A DNA stretch of 33,660 bases from Sneathiellales bacterium (GCA_022360775.1 JAKSCD010000111.1:1-33660); one strand, 5' to 3'; positions 8,832 through 16,350 are shown, counted from the first letter of the stretch. Translations and numbers: made by a program. The notes: a model not told the origin generated them from the sequence alone.

Positions 8832-9470
8832 TTAGGCCTGCTTACGACGGCGTGAAAGCCATCCAAGACCGAGCAGAGCACCGCCGAACAGCGCCATGGC
8901 TGGTGGAAGTGGAACTACAGAGATACGAACCTGAAGATCATCAAAGTCAGAGTCTCCGAAACCGTCACCGAACAGAGCGATAAATACTTTACCGTCGTTA
9001 CCTTCAGGAACGAAAGCCATTGTCAAAGGATCATCAATGTTACCGTTGATGGCTTCTTTTGGACCGCTACCGCCGCCGCTTGTTGTGAATTTAAATGGCA
9101 GAAGACCTGTGATCAGATCTGGTGTCAAAGAAACAACAACTGAATCGCCAATGTTGAAACCGCTGTTAGCAGAAAGGATTGTTCCGCCGAGAGTTTCAAT
9201 CGCACGGTTGTCGAATGTAGCTTCGTGACCGAGGAATTCAAATTTGATTGCAGATGCTTCAGACAGAACCAGACCTTCACCTGGACCGTTTGAGCTATCA
9301 AAAACAGTGATTGCATCACCAGCTGCCAGACCAGTTGCATTTACATCATAGTTACCTGGCAACACACCAGCGGAGCCACCAACCAGTGACAGAGATGCAG
9401 CTTGAGCCACACCTACCGCTGTCAGAGCAGCAATACCAACTGCTGCAGATATCATAAGCTTTTTAAGCAT
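8832..9470 (-). CDS. VPLPA-CTERM sorting-domain secreted protein
   Basis: This is a 212-residue exported protein of unknown function with an exosortase-type C-terminal sorting signal. The N-terminus is a signal peptide (MLKKLMISAAVGIAALTAVG, cleavage near AQA-A). The C-terminus has VPLPPA, then a hydrophobic helix (MALFGGALLGLGWL) and a basic end, SRRRKQA. This tripartite tail matches the VPLPA variant of PEP-CTERM, which an exosortase is thought to process during surface or polysaccharide-linked export. The mature part is Gly/Ser/Asp-rich and acidic with no domain I recognise. The ATG at 9470 was chosen because a signal peptide follows at once and GGGG precedes it. No exosortase gene is in the window. 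Confidence 0.85.
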   Translation of the reverse strand: MLKKLMISAAVGIAALTAVGVAQAASLSLVGGSAGVLPGNYDVNATGLAAGDAITVFDSSNGPGEGLVLSEASAIKFEFLGHEATFDNRAIETLGGTILSANSGFNIGDSVVVSLTPDLITGLLPFKFTTSGGGSGPKEAINGNIDDPLTMAFVPEGNDGKVFIALFGDGFGDSDFDDLQVRISVVPLPPAMALFGGALLGLGWLSRRRKQA

Positions 9471-9601
9471 TTTTTTACCCCATAGTAATCGATTATCAAA
9501 AAACTGGTCACCTAATACCCAAGAAAGTTTCCAGTCACAGAATACCATCGCTTGAAACTTAACGTCCCTCTTGGCAAGGGATTAACGTTTTATTAAGGAA
9601 T

Positions 9602-9630
9602 TGAATAAAGTTTGAGATAAATATTGTCAA
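9602..9630 (-). promoter_or_regulatory. Candidate promoter of the VPLPA-CTERM gene
   Basis: On the minus strand TTGACA (9630-9625) is followed after 17 bases by TATTCA (9607-9602). The -35 is perfect and the -10 is weak. This would leave a 5' leader of about 125 bases before the ATG at 9470. Confidence 0.4.
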
Positions 9631-9710
9631 CCTTGCCTCTATGAAACTTCGGCGAAAAACACCATTTTTCACTAAATCATTGCAAAACAAGGCAAAAACA
9701 ACGTTATCTT

Positions 9711-9761
9711 GTTAACTATATCCCCCTTTTTATAGTTAACAACCATACCGGTATGGTTAAC
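9711..9761. promoter_or_regulatory. Palindrome cluster with three GTTAAC sites
   Basis: GTTAACTATA (9711-9720) is the exact inverse of TATAGTTAAC (9731-9740), with 10 bases between. Directly after comes a perfect 18-base palindrome, AACCATACCGGTATGGTT (9741-9758), and a third GTTAAC (9756-9761). It lies 80 to 130 bases upstream of the candidate VPLPA-CTERM promoter. It looks like a multi-site operator; the binding protein is unknown. Confidence 0.5.
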
Positions 9762-9957
9762 AAAATATGTAGCTTTTCCCACAATGGGCCACTTTACCGA
9801 ATCAAATGCAGTTTCACAGGGGGTTCGCGCTACCTGAAGGGGAGTATTTCGCTCTCTATACCCAAATATTTCATTCATCACACTCTTCTAATAAGAGTAT
9901 AATATCCAGTTTTCAAAGCATAGCACAAGAATTCAGTTGATCCAGGAAACTGCTTTC

Positions 9958-10713
9958 TTATTCTTTTCTCAGAATATAAATATCCATTATCCAGCCATAT
10001 CGAGCTTTTGCTTCTTGCCTTCTTGCGATAATTTCGTCAGATACGTCTTTTAGTTGGCCGTCGATACAGATTTCTTTATCCATGCCGACATAAGCTCCCC
10101 ACCAGATGTGAACATTATCCTTATCGATATATTGAAAAGACTGTTCACCATCGAGCATGACCAGCAAGGTTCGGGTATCTTCCGGCCATCCCTTGTCCCG
10201 AAGTAATCGCCCAGTGGTTACCAGGAAAGATTCCCCGACCTCATTTATCGGAATGCCATGGGCTGCCGTCAGTCCCTGCATGGACGTTATACCTGGTACG
10301 ACCGTAATTTTGAGACTGTCCTTCAGTGTGAGATTTGAAGCGATGCGAAGACTGCTATCATACAGGGAAGGGTCCCCCCAGATCAGCAATGCAACTTTTC
10401 CAATGCCCGTTGGCAGTGCGGTGCTGATTTCGTTCTGCCAGCATCCGGCAATGGCTTCATGCCATTTTTGTACCCGCTCGAAGTAATCTGAAATAGCAGG
10501 ATCCCTCACCGGCAACAGGAATTCTCTTATTTCAGGTCCGTCAGGATCCGTGTGTTCCCTGATCATCTGCCGTCGGATTTCGGCAAGTTCATCCTTTTCT
10601 TTCCCTTTATGTGGGATAAGAAGAAGATCTACCTCTTTCATAACCTTAATAGCCTGGAGGGTCAGATGATCCGGATTTCCTGTTCCAATCCCGATTAGGA
10701 AAAGTTCCAACAT
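9958..10713 (-). CDS. cobF: Precorrin-6A synthase (deacetylating) CobF
   Basis: CobF methylates C-1 of precorrin-5 and releases acetic acid to give precorrin-6A, a step specific to the aerobic B12 pathway. The N-terminal LFLIGIGTGNPDHLTLQA is the SAM-dependent tetrapyrrole methylase glycine-rich loop. PHKGKEKDELAEIRR and ALLIWGDPSLYDSS follow, and PGITSMQGLTAAHGIPIN is in mid-protein. The 251-residue length is normal. A GTG exists at 10722, but the ATG at 10713 has a GAG 8 bases upstream and fits better. The gene is last in the leftward cobU-cbiM-cobF group, separated from cbiM by a terminator, and is apart from the other ring methylases. Confidence 0.93.
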   Translation of the reverse strand: MLELFLIGIGTGNPDHLTLQAIKVMKEVDLLLIPHKGKEKDELAEIRRQMIREHTDPDGPEIREFLLPVRDPAISDYFERVQKWHEAIAGCWQNEISTALPTGIGKVALLIWGDPSLYDSSLRIASNLTLKDSLKITVVPGITSMQGLTAAHGIPINEVGESFLVTTGRLLRDKGWPEDTRTLLVMLDGEQSFQYIDKDNVHIWWGAYVGMDKEICIDGQLKDVSDEIIARRQEAKARYGWIMDIYILRKE

Positions 10714-10724
10714 GATGATCACTC

Positions 10725-10757
10725 AAAAAAGGCGGCCGTGATAAGCAGACCGCCTTT
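10725..10757 (-). terminator. Intrinsic terminator between the CbiM-like gene and cobF
   Basis: On the minus strand AAAGGCGG pairs with CCGCCTTT across a 14-base loop, and the right arm runs into TTTTTT at 10730-10725. It lies 30 bases after the permease stop and only 11 bases before the cobF ATG, so cobF expression from upstream must pass it. Confidence 0.7.
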
Positions 10758-10786
10758 AAATTCTTTAGTCTCTCGATTTTCCTGCT

Positions 10787-11464
10787 CTAGGCGCCTTCAT
10801 ATAGACGAGGCGTGAACATGCCACCGTTTATTGTATTGCGTGCAGCCTTTGCAAGCGCCAGAACAGCGAGATCCGCAAGTGGCTCAATCAAAAGAACAAC
10901 AATATAGGCGGCACCGAATGTAGAGACGCTTGTCAGCGTTTCCGCAGTAAATCCGGAACCATAAAAGGCCCAGAAGGCAACCCAGGCAACAATTCCGCCC
11001 TGATAGGCAGTGGACAGTGCCAGTGTTTGCTTATATGTCAAATCCACATAGGCTGTATCTGGAGCAATGAGGCGATTTGCCAGATACTGCAATCCAAACA
11101 AGGGAACCAGCAAGGTGGTCAGGTTCATGCCATATTGAGGAAGATCAAATGGTGCGAACAAAATGCCTTGCGCCAGTAACCCCAGCGCAAGACCGATCGC
11201 TGCAGGGGCTGCGCCCAAAATCAAAAACAATGTGGATCCCAGAATAAAATGCACCTCTGAAACACCCACTGGATAATGGGGGAGAACCTCGAAGAAAATG
11301 AACACAAGTGCGGTTGCTGCAACTGAGCGGCCTAGCAGGGAAAGAGGTCCTTGCCGCTTTAACGTGTCCCATGCCTGCTTTGCACAATAACCAACTGCTC
11401 CAGCAGCTGTAGCGTAACTCAGAAAGATCTTTGATCCCTCAACAATTCCAGGTTCAATATGCAT
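10787..11464 (-). CDS. CbiM-like energy-coupling-factor permease (cobalt uptake candidate)
   Basis: This is a 225-residue membrane protein of the CbiM/NikM family, the metal-binding membrane component of energy-coupling-factor importers. The start M-H-I (MHIEPG) matches the family N-terminus, where Met1 and His2 coordinate the metal. That, with GGGGAGGA just upstream, supports the ATG at 11464 over a GTG at 11482. A further His lies in VGVSEVHFILGS. About six hydrophobic helices are present. A cobalamin riboswitch precedes it directly, implying cobalt supply for B12 synthesis. No CbiN, CbiQ or CbiO gene is next to it, so it may use a shared energising module or act alone. Confidence 0.75.
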   Translation of the reverse strand: MHIEPGIVEGSKIFLSYATAAGAVGYCAKQAWDTLKRQGPLSLLGRSVAATALVFIFFEVLPHYPVGVSEVHFILGSTLFLILGAAPAAIGLALGLLAQGILFAPFDLPQYGMNLTTLLVPLFGLQYLANRLIAPDTAYVDLTYKQTLALSTAYQGGIVAWVAFWAFYGSGFTAETLTSVSTFGAAYIVVLLIEPLADLAVLALAKAARNTINGGMFTPRLYEGA

Positions 11465-11507
11465 ATCATCCTCCCCGTCCACCCGACGGCCCTTTAAATA
11501 TAAATTT

Positions 11508-11686
11508 GTGGCCGGTCTCCTGACTCATGATCGTTGCTTTATTCCCCTTCCCGGGTTGTCCCAGTGGCATGGAAAAAGCGATCATCTACAGTCGCGGGGG
11601 CGGTTGAGGCTTCAGGTGCCTAGCTTGGTCCACCCTGACCCCATTCCCGTTTCATTCCCAAACGCTTTGCGTTTTATGGAAACCAC
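11508..11686 (-). ncRNA. Cobalamin riboswitch 1, upstream of the CbiM-like gene and cobF
   Basis: Read on the minus strand, this has the landmark blocks of the adenosylcobalamin aptamer in order: AACGGGAATGGGGT, GCCCCCGCGACTGT-type block after the CCGCC segment, GCCACTGG (11568-11561), GGGAAGG, and the B12 box GTCAGGAGACCGGCC (11525-11511). The ends GTGG (11686) and CCAC (11508) can pair as helix P1. About 43 bases separate it from the ATG. That spacer contains a CCGTC/GACGG hairpin (11475-11489) abutting the GGGGAGGA ribosome binding site, so control at translation initiation is likely. It lies between the cobU stop and the permease start. Confidence 0.93.
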
Positions 11687-11752
11687 ATCATGTAGTTCAT
11701 GCGTATCAAGAAATTTCCAAGCACGCAAGTTGCGTATGAGATATTGGCGCCT

Positions 11753-12307
11753 CTATTCCTCTGAAAGGAGCCAGTTTCCTTTGATGACGTGAGGCAGGCC
11801 AGCTACGGCAAGAATAACGTTTCCTTCCATTTCAGCTATATTCTGGTGAAGGCGTCCGGCAATATCGCAATATTCTCTGGTAAAAGCGTCCATAGGAATA
11901 ACGCCCATATTGGTTTCATTGCTCACCAATATTAAATGCTTGTTTCCGGTGTCTGCCTCTGTGAACGTTTGCAGGAATGTCAGGAAGCTTGATTGTTCCG
12001 CCGCTGCAATTTCCTTTTCTTTTTCGCACATCAGATTGCATATCCATAAAGTCAGGCAATCCACCAGGACAATATCCCTGTCCAGAAAAGCATCTTCAAT
12101 GACCTTTGAAAGGTATAATGGTTCTTCGATTGTTTTCCAGTTTGCGGGTCTGGACTGCTTGTGATGCTCAATCCGCGCCAGCATTTCATCATCACCCGCT
12201 GTCGCGGTAGCAATATAGGCTACGTCCGCACTGAAGCTTGCTGCCAGCGTTTCTGCAAGCCGGCTTTTTCCGGATCTGGTACCACCAAGGAGGAAATGCA
12301 GTGCCAT
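11753..12307 (-). CDS. cobU: Adenosylcobinamide kinase / guanylyltransferase CobU (CobP)
   Basis: This bifunctional cytoplasmic enzyme phosphorylates adenosylcobinamide and then adds GMP, giving the GDP-activated substrate for CobS. The Walker A motif GGTRSGKS (residues 8-15) is followed by IEHHKQSRP, with the His that carries the GMP near residues 48-49, then W-K-T-I-E-E-P and VDCLTLWI. The length of 184 residues is normal. It is the first gene of the leftward group and is divergent from cobT across about 107 bases. The riboswitch lies downstream of it, so cobU itself is not behind an aptamer. Confidence 0.95.
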   Translation of the reverse strand: MALHFLLGGTRSGKSRLAETLAASFSADVAYIATATAGDDEMLARIEHHKQSRPANWKTIEEPLYLSKVIEDAFLDRDIVLVDCLTLWICNLMCEKEKEIAAAEQSSFLTFLQTFTEADTGNKHLILVSNETNMGVIPMDAFTREYCDIAGRLHQNIAEMEGNVILAVAGLPHVIKGNWLLSEE

Positions 12308-12334
12308 CTATCTTTTCTTCTCTCAAAAAAACCC

Positions 12335-12366
12335 TGATTTCTCTTGTAAAGGATATGCAGAAATCA
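12335..12366. promoter_or_regulatory. Inverted repeat in the cobU/cobT divergent region
   Basis: TGATTTCT and AGAAATCA (8-base arms, 16-base spacer) lie near the middle of the only non-coding stretch between divergent cobU and cobT. No B12 box is present in this region. It may be an operator shared by both directions; no promoter boxes were convincing. Confidence 0.35.
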
Positions 12367-12414
12367 CAACAGTCTTTATAAAGGCGAGAGTGAATTTTGG
12401 TAATAGAGGGTTAT

Positions 12415-13455
12415 ATGTCTTTCGCAGAGTTAGTTGCTGCTATTCAGCCACTGGATAGGAAAGAAATTCAGGAAATTCAAAACAGGATTGATCTGAAAAC
12501 CAAACCGCCGGGCTCTCTGGGCGCCCTTGAAGAACTGGCACTTTCCATCGCCCTGATACAAGATTCCGACACTCTTGAAATCCGCAAACCCTGCATGCTT
12601 GTTTTTGCAGGCGATCATGGCGTTGCAAAACATGGCGTAAGCATCGCCGGGAGTGAAGTCACTCAGCAGATGGTTCTGAATTTTCTGAACGGCGGTGCAG
12701 CTATCAACGCTTTTTGCAAAGCCAATTCCATGGAAATGAAGGTGATTGATGCGGGTATTAAATTTCCAGTAGACGATACACCGGATCTCATTTCCCAGTC
12801 CGCCGGCCTTGGGACAGACGACATTAGCGAGACATCGGCCATGTCCGAAGATCAGCTGGACCTTTGTCTGCAGCAAGGCGCAGAAATAGTGGAAAAGCAG
12901 ATTACCGCCGGATCCAACCTTATCGGTTTTGGCGAAATGGGAATTGGCAACACAACAAGTGCTGCAGCCGTTGCCGGCACCCTGCTGACTCTCAAAGCTG
13001 AAGACATTGTCGGACGGGGAACCGGGATCGATGATGATCAGTTCGCCCTCAAAACCAGACTTGTGAATAAAGCGCTTAGCAGAGCTCAAGTGTCTCAGCC
13101 GAAAGATGCTCTCAAAGAACTGGGAGGTTTCGAAATCGCACAGATTTGTGGCGGCATTCTTGCTGCAGCAAAAAACAAAACAGCTGTTCTTATCGATGGT
13201 TTTATTGTAACCGCAGCCGCACTCGCTGCCTGTCGGATAGCTCCTGCTTGCCGGGATTATCTGCTTTTTGCCCATCATTCGATGGAAAATGGACATGCCA
13301 GACTGCTTGAAGAGTTAAAAGCCACACCATTACTTGATCTGGGTTTGCGTCTGGGTGAAGGAAGCGGCGCTGCCCTTGCCTTGCCTTTATTGCGATCTGC
13401 ATGCGCTTTTTATAACGAGATGGCGACGTTTGAAAGCGCAAATGTCACTGTATAG
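12415..13455 (+). CDS. cobT: Nicotinate-nucleotide-dimethylbenzimidazole phosphoribosyltransferase CobT
   Basis: CobT activates the lower ligand by transferring phosphoribose from nicotinate mononucleotide to 5,6-dimethylbenzimidazole, making alpha-ribazole phosphate. The protein has KTKPPGSLGALEELA (about 28-42), FAGDHGVAKHGVS, GFGEMGIGNTTSAAA with Glu174, and LGEGSGAALALPLL with the catalytic Glu at 315. These correspond to Glu174 and Glu317 of Salmonella CobT. The ATG at 12415 has GAGG 5 bases ahead and is preferred over a TTG at 12397, giving 346 residues. It is the first gene of the rightward cobT-cobS-cobC-cobQ-cbiB-cobD operon. Do not confuse it with the cobaltochelatase subunit also called CobT. 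Confidence 0.96.
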   Translation: MSFAELVAAIQPLDRKEIQEIQNRIDLKTKPPGSLGALEELALSIALIQDSDTLEIRKPCMLVFAGDHGVAKHGVSIAGSEVTQQMVLNFLNGGAAINAFCKANSMEMKVIDAGIKFPVDDTPDLISQSAGLGTDDISETSAMSEDQLDLCLQQGAEIVEKQITAGSNLIGFGEMGIGNTTSAAAVAGTLLTLKAEDIVGRGTGIDDDQFALKTRLVNKALSRAQVSQPKDALKELGGFEIAQICGGILAAAKNKTAVLIDGFIVTAAALAACRIAPACRDYLLFAHHSMENGHARLLEELKATPLLDLGLRLGEGSGAALALPLLRSACAFYNEMATFESANVTV

Positions 13456-13489
13456 ATGATCTGGGTCATCAGTTGGGAAGGGGGCGAGT

Positions 13490-14236
13490 TTGAAACACCA
13501 ATTTAATCTGTTTTTGATTGCCCTTACCTTTTTTAGCCGCATTCCTGTTCCCTGCAAAATCGATTTCAGGCCAGAGCTTCTGAACCAGGCCAATCGGTAT
13601 TTTACATTGGTAGGATGGATACTCGGCGCTATTGTTGCCGCCATTTTCTATCTCGCCACTCTCCTTTTTGATCAAAATATTGCTGTCTTTTTAGCACTGG
13701 CTTTCAGCCTTTTACTGACCGGCGCGTTTCACGAAGACGGGCTTGCAGATACTTTTGATGGTTTTTACGGGGGCATGGATAAAGAAGCGAAGCTTCGTAT
13801 CATGAAGGATAGCCGGCTCGGAACCTATGGTGCAGCGGCTCTCGTTTTTGCACTGCTGGGCAAGTGGCTCTTTTTAAGTGAAAGCGGCACGCCTCTTCTT
13901 GCCATGCTTGTCGCGTATCCGCTTTCACGATGTGTCGCATCAAGCTTCATATTCGATATGCCCTATAGTCAATCCAGTGATGGCAGCAAAAGCAAACCTT
14001 TGGCATCACAGCAAACGACAGCGGAGTTGCTTATCTCTCTTCTGACTGCGTTACCTGTTTTCTTGTTTCTCTCGTTCGAGATAGCCCTCATTCTCCTGCT
14101 GATCCTCGTTATTTTGCGGTTCGGTTTGAAATTCTGGATGAAAAAGCATATTGGAGGCTATTCAGGCGATACACTGGGCGCAACCCAGCAGATCAGTGAA
14201 CTCACCATTTACGCCGTCCTGCTGGCAACGAGCTGA
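13490..14236 (+). CDS. cobS: Adenosylcobinamide-GDP ribazoletransferase CobS
   Basis: CobS is the integral membrane cobalamin synthase that joins adenosylcobinamide-GDP to alpha-ribazole (phosphate). It has 248 residues with several hydrophobic helices. The conserved N-terminus LFLIALTFFSRIPVP and the metal-binding loop HEDGLADTFDGFYGG (about 81-95) identify it, followed by MKDSRLGTYGAAAL. Translation starts at TTG, supported by a strong AAGGGGGCGAG just upstream and by the fit of MKHQFNLFLIAL to the family N-terminus. It lies 34 bases after cobT and 3 bases before cobC. It is not the cobaltochelatase subunit of the same name. Confidence 0.95.
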   Translation: MKHQFNLFLIALTFFSRIPVPCKIDFRPELLNQANRYFTLVGWILGAIVAAIFYLATLLFDQNIAVFLALAFSLLLTGAFHEDGLADTFDGFYGGMDKEAKLRIMKDSRLGTYGAAALVFALLGKWLFLSESGTPLLAMLVAYPLSRCVASSFIFDMPYSQSSDGSKSKPLASQQTTAELLISLLTALPVFLFLSFEIALILLLILVILRFGLKFWMKKHIGGYSGDTLGATQQISELTIYAVLLATS

Positions 14237-14239
14237 CCC

Positions 14240-14881
14240 ATGAATAACAATTGCTCCATTGTCATAGATCTTTTTCGTCACGGAAAAGTTGACGGACCGC
14301 CAGCACTTTACGGTCAAACTGATATTGCGTGCACACCGGATGGGCATTCAAGGTTACTGACCCATTTAAGCTCGTCGGCAGACACGGTGCCCGATATCGT
14401 TTTAACCTCTCCGCTGAAAAGATGTGCTTTTACGGCGAAGGTCTATACGGATCGCCATAGCATCCGGCAGGAAACGCTTCCCTTCCTTCAGGAAATGGAT
14501 TTTGGAAAATGGGATGGCGTTCCATTTGACAGACTTACAGCAGAGCAGGAAAATCTTGAGAAATTCTGGAAAAACCCGGCGACCTTTCCTCCGCCCCAAG
14601 GAGAAACTCTCGATCAATTCAATGAGCGTGTAAATCGGTTCTGGTCCTGTCTTGAAACCTATTTACCAGCCACTAGAATAGCCGTAATTGCCCATGGAGG
14701 GGTTATTCGGATGCTGCTCGCCCAAGCGCTTAACCTGGATTATAAAAATCCAAGCCTTTTCACAGCTCTCAGTATTGATAATGCGAGTAAAAGCCGTGTC
14801 GAGCTTTTCCGGGATGGTTCATCAAATTTCTACAATGTGAAATTTATCAATCACGTTGTGAATGGCGAGAAAACACCATGA
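14240..14881 (+). CDS. cobC: Histidine phosphatase, alpha-ribazole phosphatase CobC type
   Basis: This 213-residue protein belongs to the histidine phosphatase (phosphoglycerate-mutase-like) family. Its position between cobS and cobQ indicates removal of the 5' phosphate from alpha-ribazole phosphate or adenosylcobalamin phosphate. The phosphohistidine motif is LFRHGKVDG with His14. The second catalytic His is in AVIAHGGVIRML, and the acid is in LQEMDFGKWDG. The stop overlaps the cobQ start (ATGA). The symbol follows Salmonella usage; in P. denitrificans cobC means a different enzyme. The family is certain and the substrate is inferred from context. Confidence 0.87.
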   Translation: MNNNCSIVIDLFRHGKVDGPPALYGQTDIACTPDGHSRLLTHLSSSADTVPDIVLTSPLKRCAFTAKVYTDRHSIRQETLPFLQEMDFGKWDGVPFDRLTAEQENLEKFWKNPATFPPPQGETLDQFNERVNRFWSCLETYLPATRIAVIAHGGVIRMLLAQALNLDYKNPSLFTALSIDNASKSRVELFRDGSSNFYNVKFINHVVNGEKTP

Positions 14882-16350
14882 CTGCAGCGCTCATGTTTCA
14901 GGGAACCGGATCTGATGTGGGAAAGTCTGTTTTGGTCGCTGGCATTTGCCGTGCCCTCACCAATAAAGGATACGCTGTCAGACCATTTAAACCGCAGAAC
15001 ATGTCCAATAATGCCGCGGTTACACCCGATGGCGGTGAAATCGGTCGAGCGCAGGCTTTGCAGGCACTCGCTTGTCGAACCGAGAGCTCTGTTCATATGA
15101 ATCCGGTTCTTTTAAAACCGCAAGGCGGCGTTTCCCAGGTCATTGTCCAGGGGCAGGTTATCGGTGAAGGAGGAATGTCTTACTTCAGATCGGAAAAAGG
15201 CACATTGCTGAACAAGGTTCTGGAAAGTTATGACATTCTCAAAAAAGAAAGCGATTTTATTATTGTCGAAGGAGCCGGTAGTCCAGCCGAGGTTAATCTT
15301 AGAAAAGGTGATATCGCCAATATGGGTTTTGCTACCAAAGTAGACATCCCGACGCTTCTTATTGGTGATATTAATCGAGGGGGGGTTATCGCCTCTCTCG
15401 TAGGAACACACAATCTTCTCCCCTCAAATGAGCAAAAGCTGATCAAGGGCTATATCATCAACAAGTTCCGTGGAGATATCTCCCTTTTTGACAACGCCCA
15501 TGACATTATCAAAGGTCATACAGGATGGTCCAGTTTCGGTGTCCTGCCCTTTCTGGAATGCGTCGGAAAACTTCCGGCTGAGGATGGTGTTGCCCTGGAT
15601 CACGGCCAGGAACGAGGATCCAAAGAGCGGATCAGGATTGCTGTCCCCCGCCTTGCACATATTGCAAATTTTGATGATTTTGATCCTCTTCAGGCAGAAG
15701 AGGATGTCTATATAGACTTTATTCAGCCGGGCTCTCCGCTGCCTTTGGACGTCGATCTCATTATTATTCCAGGCAGCAAAGCTACAATCTCCGACCTTCT
15801 TTTCCTTCGTGAGCAGGGTTGGGATATTGATCTGAAAGCCTATGCGCGGCGGGGCGGCCAGATTGTCGGAATTTGCGGCGGTTATCAAATGCTGGGGCAA
15901 TCGATAAGTGATCCGGAAGGTATCGAAGGATATGAGGGCCATTATGAAGGGCTCGGCCTTTTACAGATAACAACAACGTTAAGTCCGGAAAAAACCGTCA
16001 AGCTCTCTTCAGTGACGGATCATTTGTTCAGGACCCAAACATCAGGGTATGAAATTCACCTTGGAGTAACAGAACCAGTGACGGAGCATCTGACGCCATG
16101 GCAGACTGTCGATAATCGCGTCCTGGGCTATGCGTCAAAAACAGATCCGATCAGGGGAACATATCTGCATGGAATGTTTTCTGAGGATGAATTTCGCGCG
16201 AAATTCCTGAAGGAGTTTCGAGGAAACGAAACCTCTTCGGTTAATTACAGACAGTCGCTCGATAACAGTCTTAATGAACTTGCCGAGGAGATAGAAACAT
16301 ATCTTGATATGGATGCGATGATCGAACTGGCAAAAGGGACTGCCCTGTGA
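14878..16350 (+). CDS. cobQ: Cobyric acid synthase CobQ
   Basis: CobQ uses ATP and glutamine to amidate four carboxylates of adenosylcobyrinic acid a,c-diamide, giving adenosylcobyric acid. It has 490 residues, typical for the family. The N-terminal ATP-binding domain has GTGSDVGKS (9-17), FKPQNMSNNA, VEGAGSPAE and LIGDINRGGV. The C-terminal class I glutamine amidotransferase domain has VGICGGYQMLG with the nucleophile Cys333, and GTYLHGMF with His431. Start and stop both overlap their neighbours (ATGA with cobC, GTGA with cbiB), so translation is probably coupled. Confidence 0.97.
   Translation: MTAALMFQGTGSDVGKSVLVAGICRALTNKGYAVRPFKPQNMSNNAAVTPDGGEIGRAQALQALACRTESSVHMNPVLLKPQGGVSQVIVQGQVIGEGGMSYFRSEKGTLLNKVLESYDILKKESDFIIVEGAGSPAEVNLRKGDIANMGFATKVDIPTLLIGDINRGGVIASLVGTHNLLPSNEQKLIKGYIINKFRGDISLFDNAHDIIKGHTGWSSFGVLPFLECVGKLPAEDGVALDHGQERGSKERIRIAVPRLAHIANFDDFDPLQAEEDVYIDFIQPGSPLPLDVDLIIIPGSKATISDLLFLREQGWDIDLKAYARRGGQIVGICGGYQMLGQSISDPEGIEGYEGHYEGLGLLQITTTLSPEKTVKLSSVTDHLFRTQTSGYEIHLGVTEPVTEHLTPWQTVDNRVLGYASKTDPIRGTYLHGMFSEDEFRAKFLKEFRGNETSSVNYRQSLDNSLNELAEEIETYLDMDAMIELAKGTAL

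Larger units (their letters stand above)
9471..9957. other. Gene-free region between cobF and the VPLPA-CTERM gene
   Basis: These 487 bases contain no credible gene. They hold a candidate promoter for the leftward VPLPA-CTERM gene (9602-9630), a cluster of palindromes with GTTAAC cores (9711-9761), and a small ACTCTT/AAGAGT hairpin (9882-9898) downstream of cobF that lacks a T-run in the cobF direction. Confidence 0.6.

Noticed and set aside
9672-9881. 69-codon open frame on the minus strand between cobF and the VPLPA-CTERM gene
   Set aside because: No ribosome binding site, no family resemblance, and it covers the palindrome cluster, which is better explained as regulatory DNA.
12430-13296. 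288-codon open frame antisense to cobT
   Set aside because: It is in the exact complementary codon phase and open only because cobT avoids TTA, CTA and TCA; cobT itself has clear catalytic motifs.
12415-14236. Possible annotation of cobT and cobS as cobaltochelatase subunits
   Set aside because: The proteins carry phosphoribosyltransferase and membrane cobalamin synthase motifs, not AAA+ or von Willebrand features; the shared names are historical.
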